Assembly: GCF_032854445.1 (NCBI RefSeq)
Contig: NC_088302.1
Span: forward strand, 20,271,338 to 20,335,337
Length of the DNA stretch: 64,000 nt
Source: Liolophura sinensis
Lineage: Eukaryota > Mollusca > Polyplacophora > Chitonida > Chitonidae
Direction: 5' to 3'
The position numbers were made by a program, and so were the translations under genes. Every line of letters begins with the position of its first letter. Within the stretch, counting starts at the first letter, position 1. Of this stretch, positions 1-9,596 are shown piece by piece. The notes below the pieces were generated by a model. That model was given only the letters and a program-made list of their open reading frames with translations, was not told the DNA's origin and made no database searches.

Positions 1-75
1 ACACCTTTCTAAAATCAACAAAGCTCTCAGAATTGGAAAAATGGGCAAGTTCATAGGTAAGGTATAAGATCACGT
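1..75 (+). repeat. Dispersed repeat family C, 3' part (copy 1)
   Basis: The window opens inside a repeat also seen at about 14565-15005 and 61585-61800. The shared words are an ACACCT block, then AATCAAYARARCTCTYRGAA, then a GGAAAAATGG-like block. It is probably an old non-autonomous mobile element, class unknown. Confidence 0.5.
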
Positions 76-239
76 TTTGTACTCGTGTTGTATGAAGTTA
101 CATTTATGAGCATACAGATCTTACTGGTACTATATTGTTTATTACTATAACTGGTACTATATTATTCTATTATTATATATTATATTAATATTATACTAAC
201 ATATATTATTACTAATATTATTGTATTATTCCAAAACAG

Positions 240-340
240 TGGAACATATTCTACGTAAACGAGCCAGAGCCCTTAATACTGAATATCTTCAGTTAGATGA
301 ACAGTTGATCAATAATAGTGAGACATGTTCATCTGAATAA
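240..340 (+). CDS. Possible 3'-terminal exon of a gene starting upstream
   Basis: An AG acceptor (CCAAAACAG, ending at 239) precedes a 33-codon open frame ending in TAA at 338-340. Read in the frame GAA CAT ATT, it gives a charged, helix-prone tail beginning EHILRKRARALNTEY and ending ETCSSE. I do not recognise the protein. The polypyrimidine tract is poor and the upstream exon would lie outside the window, so this could be chance. If real, the gene runs on the plus strand and this is its C-terminus. Confidence 0.2.
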
Positions 341-625
341 GGGAGTGATATACAAACAGGTTTTAGTCGTTGTCTAATTCAGTCAGATGTAGGGAAGCTG
401 ACTAGTCAGAATGGACACCATCTAGATTCATGCAGAATGCGTAGACGGTATATTGGTGTGTTTTGACAATTGCAGTGACACATTGTGAACAGGCTAACTG
501 TATTTTTATTGATTCACGTTAATACAGTTGTAATTACGAGAAATATCAACGTGAACTGGAATATGCTGTACCTCCTTTTTCTGATTTCTTTGCCAAGTCT
601 TTTCATCTCTGTATTGTAGAGGTAC

Positions 626-807
626 TCCTGACACAGTTGTATTAGTCCCTGAAATGGTTGTATTTATCCCTGACACAATTGTATTAATCCCTGAAATGGT
701 TGTATTAATCCCTGAAATGGTTGTATTAATCCCTGACACAGTACTGTTAATCCCAAACACAGTTGTATTAATCCCTGGAATGGTTGTATTTATCTCTGCA
801 ATTGCTG
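626..807 (+). repeat. Minisatellite, 21-bp unit (about 9 copies)
   Basis: Tandem units of the form GTTGTATTAATCCCTGAAATG and GTTGTATTAATCCCTGACACA alternate, with the last copies more diverged. Short ORFs across it on both strands are by-products of a 21-bp (7-codon) stop-free unit. Confidence 0.85.
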
Positions 808-1014
808 TATTTTCAGCCATACACAGTGGAGAAACCATGTGTTCTATGTGGATCCCACCTGACAAAGATGCATTCATCTCACTGGGAAGGGGGACGTGGT
901 TGCCGAGATAAGATCCGCATGAGCAGGTAATGGTTGCCAGGAGCTCAGCCTACATAGCAATAGAAAACACATGTACTGGTGTACAACCTCTACATGTGAA
1001 ATCAGATGTGATCA

Positions 1015-1180
1015 GGGGGTTAGCCAGAAATATAAGAGAGACTGTCCAAACATCTCTTTTTGAGGCCATTTTGATGTAGCAAGGTGTCCAAATTTTATTT
1101 TGTCCTGTCTCTACCATATTAAAGTGCTGAAAACAGGGCGTCCAAATAGCACCAGTTTTCTGTAGCTGACTAACCCCATG
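1015..1180 (+). mobile_element. Small MITE-like repeat, family D (copy 1)
   Basis: About 165 bp that reappear at 11743-11928. Shared blocks are TTAGCCAGAAAT at the left, AGGCC, GGTGTCC, a GTACTGAAAACA-like block, CACCAGTTTTCTGT and a CTGRCTAA end. The two ends are inverted (GGGGTTAGCCAG against CTGACTAACCCC), as expected of a non-autonomous DNA transposon. No coding capacity. Confidence 0.5.
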
Positions 1181-1615
1181 AACGTGATGTAAAATACATT
1201 GTGAATTAGGCTTGGCCTTTGATTGCCAAGTAGTGTAGAAATGAATATTCAAATTTAGACTGTTTAAACTTTGCAAAAATTCAGACAGTCTGGTGTTTAA
1301 CTTTAGCCAGTACTTCCTGTACAGCTGATCAAGAATGTGGCAAGATGCACTGGTAATTTAAAACAAACATGGATGCAAGTTGTATTCAGAGCACTGCTTA
1401 AAATATTGAAAGTATACACAAAAAAAACATGTGTATAGCAAAATCCAGAATCTCTTAGAACTAGACTGATTTTTTAAAATTCCGATCCTCACATATGAAA
1501 AGAGGAAGAGAGAGAAAAAAATGACACGTTTTTAAATTGTGCAAAGCATAACAAGACAGTATGGGTTACATGATGTCTACAGATTTATAGTTTTGATATC
1601 TTTGATATTTTTCAG

Positions 1616-1727
1616 AAATGATGTACACAAGTATTCGAGTATGAGCAAGACTGTGTCGAAGAAAGCCCAAGAGAAGCAGGATTCCAAAAAGTCTGGCAAG
1701 AAAACAACAAAGCTCCGACATGCCTGA
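1616..1727 (+). CDS. Possible Lys-rich terminal exon, unknown gene
   Basis: A good acceptor (TTTGATATTTTTCAG, ending at 1615) is followed by 36 codons to TGA at 1725-1727. The reading is strongly basic, with SKTVSKKAQEKQDSKKSGKK and ending TTKLRHA. The composition suits a nuclear-localising or disordered C-terminal tail. It could be the real or an alternative last exon of the gene suggested at 240-340, but the phases cannot be checked because upstream exons are outside the window. I do not recognise the protein. Confidence 0.25.
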
Positions 1728-3170
1728 CCTGCAGGGTAAACCTGCAACACCCACCCAAAAGTTCAACAGCATGGGGTGAATCAAAGATAAATGTAGTTCA
1801 GAACCTTTAAATGTTTCATATACTGTGACTTAGACGGAGAAAGTCACCTGAGTGGTCATGGACCACAAGTAGGTAGTGAGCTTGATCATAGCAAGCATGC
1901 TTTTTTGTAAACAACTACCCTACTTCCTCAACCAGAACAACTTTCAGTGCAATTTATGCACATTTTTGATTTCATTTTGGAGACAAAACTGCACTGGTTG
2001 GATTAGCCAGTTTCAGGGCTTCACAGAAAGTGCAATTTTACCAGTCTACACCCATTATATTTCCTTCAGAATATGCATGAATAAATACCTTGCAAACTTT
2101 CGAAAAACGTTGATGAATTACAGTACATGTTAAAGTGTAATGAGCTAAGTTGAGAATATCGTACCAGAGATGGGTTCTTGTTGAAGTGTGCATTTATATT
2201 ATAGATCAGTAGTTAGTATTACAGATGTAGGTGATGCATGTATGATCTTTTGCTTCATATCTTAAACCATTTTAAATATTCCTTTTATTAGTTTTTAATG
2301 ACACTCAATCTGTTCAGTAAATATGCTCCATAAGTCATGATACAGGAGACACACTAGATCCTCTTACAATCCCGAGAGATGTTAGCACAGCATGGATATG
2401 TTTTTTATATACACAAATATTTATTCACCATAACTACAAAAACATTAGGCTACATTCTGTACATTTTAAATTAATTTTTGTTTCTTGTTCAGTATGCAAG
2501 TTGTAACACATTATATGTATTATGATGTTTAAATATTTTGCATTATTTGGGAAGTATATCGTAGATCTAGCCAAATATTATCCCAGACCCCTACGATTGG
2601 TCAATATCCACAATGTTACATGTTCAAATCAAGCTTTTGCTTGCTGGGCTGTTGCCTTGCTTGATTAGGTGTGTGTGGCACTTTGTGAGTTTCCCCCCAA
2701 AGTCAGTCTCTCCTTTAATAATATAGCTGTAAAAAAAATAAAAATTAAATGTGTTCATTTGCCTGCTTTCTTTAAATAACCTGCTGTTTCACTGTTACAT
2801 TATTAAAGCACAGCCATTTTATTCAGACTCGTGTAAAACCGCATATTGTGGTTGTTTTCCTATATTTCTACAAATAAATCATTTTACTGACAATGAAATT
2901 GTGTTTTTTGCTTTAACAATGTGAATAATGGAGATTTCTTCACAAGAATACATATTTAATATTTCGATTTATTCGACATGAGTAGGCCTTATAGTATGAT
3001 AAAATTTTTGCTTAAAATGTAGCAATTCATATTCTACAAAAACAAGTTTTCTCGGTTTTATGCAGAATTTATGGATGTATTTTGGGGTTAAATTTGACTT
3101 GGGAATAAATGTGTTTTATTAATTTTCTAGTAAAACAATGTTTAAAATGAGTACTTTTTCCTTTGCCCGT
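1728..3170. other. No gene seen; possible 3' UTR or intergenic DNA
   Basis: AT-rich sequence without conserved coding. An AATAAA near 2873 (ACAAATAAATC) could serve as a polyadenylation signal for a plus-strand gene ending at 340 or 1727. Confidence 0.3.
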
Positions 3171-3248
3171 TTTCCTCCATTCATAATGCTGGCCATCATC
3201 ATATACGGGAAATACTCTTAACTACGGTGTAAAACACCAATCGATTCA
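3171..3248 (+). mobile_element. SINE family A, 3' tail fragment
   Basis: CATAATGCTGGCCATCATCATAT followed by GTGTAAAACACCAATCGATTC matches the 3' end of the tRNA-derived SINE whose full copy lies at 37374-37659 on the other strand. Confidence 0.65.
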
Positions 3249-3327
3249 AATCCTGACCTTTCTCTAATTGGTAGTTTCATAGAGTTATCCTAAGCCAAAT
3301 TAGAAATCTCTGTACAAGTACTATCTA

Positions 3328-3360
3328 TGCTTGGCCCACATCCTGTAAGTGGGCCAAGCA
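3328..3360. other. Perfect 12-bp stem-loop
   Basis: TGCTTGGCCCAC and GTGGGCCAAGCA form a perfect inverted repeat around a 9-base loop. It is GC-rich in AT-rich surroundings. Function unknown. Confidence 0.6.
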
Positions 3361-3897
3361 CTGGTCGACTTTGTTTCGGTTCAACGTAACCGAAGGAGTG
3401 AGCTGTCATGTGTCCGACGTTTTGGGAATGGCTTTCTAGTGAGGCAGCACTATGAAAATTTAAATGAACCTTAAGCTGGGACCAACCATTATGATTGAGG
3501 GGTTCTCTACTCACCCAAAGGTTATAAGCGTTAACCTCACGTAACTTAAAAGCCACAGGCGAAACTGAATATTGGATATATACCGGGTGGGCATAAATAA
3601 ATGGGCTGTACTTTGATGCTGCATTGCTCCATTATCCTTTGTTCAAACCCTTTAAAACTTTAAACATTCAAATGACATGATTTTCTTAATATACTGACCA
3701 ATTTACAAGGTCATGGCTTGTACACAGCGTTGAAATGAAAACATAGCCCCAAAAACACACGTTCCAGTGACCCACATTGCATCACTTGTCGGGTGTCATG
3801 GGTAGAGCGCGCTCTGCACCTGTGTGACACGCTTCAATCAAGTTTCGTCTGGAAAAATTGTCTGGCGCTAGTGTCAGAGAAACCCTTCTGAATCAAG

Positions 3898-3954
3898 ATG
3901 GTTTTCTCTGCGGCGGACAAGGAATTGATCACCTTTTCGAGGAAAACAAGGTAG
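3898..3954 (+). pseudogene. Fragment resembling a transposase N-terminus
   Basis: ATG opens an 18-codon frame, MVFSAADKELITFSRKTR, then stops. It resembles the first residues of transposases I remember from marine invertebrates (MVFS..DK..I). No transposase body follows and I found no paired terminal inverted repeat. Likely an internally deleted remnant or chance. Confidence 0.25.
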
Positions 3955-3959
3955 AACAT

Positions 3960-5570
3960 CATTTTGAAATGTCTGGAACATGCGTTTTTAACTCTATTTT
4001 GATTTTGGTCCCATGAACAGAAATCTTAAAGGATGAAATTGAAATTTGGTCTGTATACTTAGGACATAATGGCTTTTAAGTGTGTAAATTTTTAGAAGCT
4101 GACGTAAGAGGGTTTCGGAGATATTGAGTGTCAAAGCACGGTCCATTGTTTATGCCCTCCCGATGTATGAACATGAGAAATTAATGGTCAAGGGCTGGAT
4201 GATGGCACGGCAATCTAGTGGCTTGACCAGCTCGTCCAGAAAGCCTCCCAGTAAGAATTCCAAATATGGACGGTACTTTATCCTTTCCCATAAGCTCTAC
4301 CTATTCTAAGACTCAGCTGTATGTATTAAAATCCACTCTAACAAACGATATTGTCAGCCAGTTTTGTCACGCTGATAAGACGACGACAAGCATTTTTAAA
4401 ATAGAAAGTGCTCTGCAATAATTCATGCAAAATTTACTGCATACAGCATGCACCGGCCTACCCGGCTTCTACATGCCATGTAGTGACCTTGAGGGGAAAT
4501 GGCTCATCCTGTTGTTAGTTCCTAATGTACAAAACAATTCTTGTCTCTACTGATGCATAGGCTATTGTTTTTTAGTGTTTTAATAATGCAACATACAATG
4601 AGTAACGGCAATTGTGAACTACATGACGTACCAGTATATCTATTGTACAGATTATATTGTATTCATTTATTTAAATTTGTACTAACTCCAACTGGAGTGT
4701 TTTGTAACAATAAAGTGAATTGAGTTAAATGGAATTAGTAGCCAGAAACACCGTATCCGGCCATCAGAAAAGGGAAGCATTTTTTAAAAACACATTTCTG
4801 TTTCATAATTTCACTAGCCGAGGTAGGGTTACAGTTAAGGCTATATTTAAATTTCATGTCATTATACTGCACATACGCGCTTTTCGGCTTAGGCATGGTC
4901 GCCATACATTAATTTTTTATGCACCTTGCGGATAATTGTACCCTGACGTAGTTTCAACATCGCTGGTATATGGCGATTTATTATGTCTTCTTTTTTCGAG
5001 CTATGGATATATTGGGGGGGGGGGGGGGCGATTAACCATCAGTACACCACAAATCAGTAATACTGAACTTGACAAGAGTGAGCGTGTACCTGCACTAACT
5101 AGCCTAAATATATTTAGCTTGCACATTTATTTAAAAATGTACAGTTCATACAATCGTTTCATGTGTCACTTTTCAATATTTTTTTTTATCTCTGTACATT
5201 TGCACTTTGCATGTCTACATTTAACAACATAACCCTGATTACATGTATAGTAAACTGGTCTGATAGCGTAGGGTTTTTTGTTGTTTGTTTTTTTTTTACA
5301 CCAAAACCAACTCACACTAACTCTTCTTAAAACACTCTGCTATCGCTAAAACAGGACAATACAAAGTAACACAATATGAGCCCAGTCAGAACAACTCACA
5401 ATACAATGATACATGTATAACAGAATGACCACCCCCCCCCCCCCCCCCCCACCCTACAGTGAAAAACTTTGTTATATTCTGTACGTATAGCTCCTATAGC
5501 CTGTAAAATGTACGAAGATTTCGCTGCAGTGTCTCATGAAAATGAAATACTTAGCATTCAAAATGCAAAA
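3960..5570. other. No gene seen; two long homopolymer runs
   Basis: A 15-base G run lies at 5014-5028 and a 19-base C run at 5432-5450. Both are assembly- and replication-sensitive. Short ORFs here have no recognisable content. Confidence 0.5.
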
Positions 5571-8500
5571 GTTTCAGATTTTATTATTACTATTTCCTTC
5601 ATCAAAACAGCCGAATATGACATGGTCAGAGTTAATTATCTCCGTGTTTAGAACTGAAGTCCTCCAGTTAGAAAACAACATCCAAAAGGATTGGAGCTTT
5701 ACAAACGAGAAAAACTGGGTGTTTATTGTATTAATTTCTTTGCAACATGTAGAGCGTGAAGGAATTTCACAAATACCGTATTTACGCAATAACTGTCTTG
5801 ATGGGTAAATATATTGTGTAGAAATTGAATTGTAACTGTTTAGCTTTGTTTTCTGTAACGGTCTCGTGTGGAAGAAGCCATATTGACGCGGCATTCCATG
5901 GTTCTCCACTCAAAACGTCAGCTATAGTTTTACTAGTTGCCGGTTTTCTATTTAATATTGAATCTAAATAGTTTGTACAGATTTTGGGGTCACTTATTGA
6001 TAACCTTCCACCAGCTGGAATTTTGTCCTTATCATTAGGTCTAGTGGTACTTAAGTTTACCTTTTTATTCGCTAGGAAAGAGGTCAATGCTTTGTCCAAC
6101 TTATTCCGTAAGATATAATTGTCATAATAAAGGCCGATTTTATATCTGACATGTATATCTCTTAACGATAAAATTTTGCCTTCGTTGTTCAGAACATCTC
6201 TGATAGACAGAATACCTGCATGGTGATTTCCAAGTATCAAAATAGAACGACTTCCTAGAATAGAGTATATTTTTATTATTCCAAAGGATTTGGTTCAACA
6301 TCTGCATTACTAGTATCCTACCAAGCATCTATAACATTTGTTTGTAGAATGCTGGTAACTTTATATTCAGTTTGGATGAGCTATAATTGCAATAAAAAAA
6401 GAAATCCCAAGGACCCAATCTGGTTAAACACATCGTTCATCATCAGTTCTCAGTAACGGGGCTCATTCCTGTGTATAAACGCCTTATTCTAAAATCTATT
6501 ACATTGAAACCCCCAGCTGACAACTTATTTATCATAGTTCTTCGTTTAACTTCATCCTTCTTGTTACCTCATACAAACTTAAAAAGTTTTTGCTTCATTT
6601 AATTACAGTAGCCTCTATTAACAGGTAACACACTGGCCTGCTTTACCAGTCTGGAAAGACCTTCGATCTTCGATAGCAATACATTGCCAAAGTATGTGAA
6701 ATTTCTACCACTCCAGACATTTAAGCGCATGCTTATAGCTTCTGTGTACTGGTTTCAATATCTTCTTTATGCAATTTATTTAAACTCTTACCGATACGTA
6801 TTCCAAGCGTTTTGCACTCTGTTGTATAGTGTTTACCTGAATTGAATTTGATCCTGCAGAGGCATCAAGTTGGTTTTATTAGTATTTAATCGGAGACCAT
6901 GCAGGCACATTTTCCTGCCTGGTGTAAGATTTTAATGCAACAGTTACATACTCTTAAGTTCTTTAATGAAAGTGTTGTGTCGCCTGCAAAATATACACCT
7001 TTACCTTTTTGCCTTGAATACCCGCCTTAATTCTGCCTTAAAGTAAAATTTATAATCCCTGTGCAAAGAATAAACGCATACCGCGACAACGGGCAGCCTT
7101 GTTTAACACCTCTATGTGTGGTCGAACCTTTATTGGTAATACTGCTATAAGTATTTGAGTAAAGAATGAAAATCCATCTCGAAATGACAGGCCCGAAGTT
7201 AAATTTTTAGAATAGTTTTTCCATGTAATTGCATTTTATGGAATCAAAAAAATATTTTCCATGTCTAAAAATAACACCCAACCCTCGTCCTGGTAAAACT
7301 CCAATAAAACAAGTATAAATCAATTGGTTTGGTCGATTGATCTCCCTGGAATTAAAACTGTCTAGGAGAGATGAATTATGTTTGGTAACACCGTCTTCAC
7401 TCTGTTAGCTATCGCTTTCGCTAAAATTTTATAGTCGCTGTTCAGTGAAGTGATAGGTCCGCAATTTTGTCACAAAGTTTTCTCTTTATCTGCATGTCTT
7501 TTCAATTAATGCAATTATCCGTCGTCATTGTGAAATACCGAATTCTTTAGTATCAAATGACATTCGAATCGACTGGAAATACAAGTCCTTAATAACAGGC
7601 CAAAGTATTCGGTAAAATTCACTTTTTAAGCCGTCACAACGTGGGGACTGATTTGATTTCAATTGTTTGACAGCATCAAAAAGTTCTTTAACGGTTAAAT
7701 TCATACCAAGACTAGCTTTCTCAGTATCAGATAACCCTCCCACCTTTACACTTCCAAATACTGAATTATAAGATTCTTCAAACCCGGTCGGCTGTTTAGA
7801 TTAGGCCTAATACAAATTGGAAAAGTACGGAAATACTTCTTGTTTGATATCTACCTCTTCTTCAGCGTCTACTTCCCCCAGTTTCAATTCAGTAATGTAC
7901 TTTTTCAAACATAAAATTATAAGTTAAAAAAATATTTCGTGCTCACCATATCAAATCCATTTCATTTTTGAAGGCACTGCAGCACCCTGTGCCCTTTTCT
8001 CGTATATTTTATCCAAATCGTATTGCTCTAGCAATGCTTGACTATTATCCCTTTATAATGCATTAGTTAAGAAAGATAATTCTCTGAGTATTCCATTCTC
8101 TTCTTTCCTAATTAATGCTAACCTTTCTTTGCTGTATTTAATTCTTTATTTTGTATTTAACCCATTCCCAGCGACCTATTGGATCAAAGTTTTCTGTCTC
8201 CTTTCTAACTTTAGTAATCAAATTTTTATGAGTTTAATATTATATTCCTCTTCCAAAAAGTGCGTTATTGAACTTCTAGTAATTCGGTTTAAATCGTACG
8301 TTATATCGTTATCCATTTCTAGATGAATACTTTTATGGCCTGGTTTTATACTTGGCCTAATGTCTGCGAACAATGTTGTATTTTTGAAAGTTTTGGAAAA
8401 GAGCGAAAAATCAATTCCAGATTGCGTATCATTTGTCTTTCTCCACGTAAATCTCGAAGTAAATGAATTCTTTTCTGTCCATATATCAACTACGTTACAT

Positions 8501-9150
8501 GCTGCAATCAAATCATGAACAGTCAGGCTGCTTCATTTTGAACTTGTATTTCCCCCTATAGATCTCCTTTAGATCTTTAGTTGGATTAAGAACTGTATTA
8601 AAATCACCTCTTATCATTAAATGAATATCACAATTAAGCAAAATAAACTGATTAAGGCTGTTAATAAAAAAAAATTTTCTTTCAGCTGCAGCATTAGGTG
8701 CGTATATCGTGACTACGCTAAATTAGCGTTTCTCTGAACATTTGTCCACGATTATGTACCTGCCATCTGAGTCAACCCATTTCTACTTAATCTCATATTT
8801 ATGAGATTATGATTGTCATTTATGATTATTGCTACCCCTCTACTTACATTATTTCCATGCGAAAACACAATATTTCCACCCCACTGATTCCCCCAGTACT
8901 TTTCATCTTCAAAATTGCTGTGTGTTTCTTGTAATAAAACCACATCACATTTATGATTTTTCAGATATAGAAAAATCGCTCGTCTGTTGTTATCATTTCG
9001 GATACCCCCGACATTTAAACTCCAAAATTTAACCGCAGTTTTAGCTACCGTCATCTCTAGTGCCGTCCTCTCAGGTGCCCCATTGAGGGCTGTAAGATTT
9101 TGAACCCAGTTGCCCTCACTGCTATCAACAATGTTTGCAACACACACTGT
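5570..9150 (-). mobile_element. Decayed L1-like non-LTR retrotransposon (LINE)
   Basis: On the minus strand the broken ORF2 reads in order. At 9147-8752 is the start of an APE-type endonuclease (FWSLNVGGIRN, DVVLLQETHS, WGGNIVFSHG, GVAIII). At 8511-8218 is the endonuclease end (SGIDFSLFSK, IKPGHKSIHLEM). At 7743-7525 is the start of the reverse transcriptase (QLKSNQSPRCDGLKSEFYRI). Around 7440-7380 is GPITSLNSDYKILAKAIANR, and near 7100 KQGCPLSR. The active-site box at 6993-6970 reads YFAGDTTL, where the family has Y/F-A-D-D. At 6240-5590 are the C-terminal segment KQLQF, then KYGICEIPSRSTCC and a W-rich end. The parts lie in different frames with stops between them, so the copy is dead. Clade (L1/Tx1-like) is from motif memory. 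It ends about 440 bp before FEM1. Confidence 0.85.
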
Positions 9151-9425
9151 TCAAGCCTACCCACTTGATATGACTGGACAGACTATAATGTTCTCTCGTG
9201 AACGAAGATAACCTCTACGTGAAAAAAAATGTTCATCAACAACAAATATCATTTTCGAACTTATTTGTCTCAGAGTATTTTCACAAATTAATAATTCTGT
9301 ACTTAAAAACCGCATATAAAGCCCTTTTTAAATGAGACATGCAAGGAGGATTTACCTTTCAATAAAAAAAAATTTGCTTGGGGAAATCAGTACAGTTACT
9401 TCCCCTTCATAGACGGGCACAAACA

Positions 9426-9439
9426 GCGCCATCTGGTGT
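9426..9439 (-). promoter_or_regulatory. CTCF-like motif upstream of FEM1
   Basis: On the minus strand the 14 bases ACACCAGATGGCGC match the commonly quoted CTCF consensus CCASYAGRKGGCRS at 13 of 14 positions. It lies about 160 bp before the FEM1 start codon, in the likely promoter or 5' UTR. Occupancy is inference. Confidence 0.3.
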
Positions 9440-9596
9440 AAATTTCTTGACACATCGCCATGTTAGTTTGGCGAAATAACTGCCATACTCTTTTCGAACT
9501 TTGAAAAAATTTAGATAGTGGCAATACAAAGTAACTCATTATAGGTAGGAGGATCATTTGGCTGTGTAACAGCCTCGCGGCTCTCGGATGAAGGAA

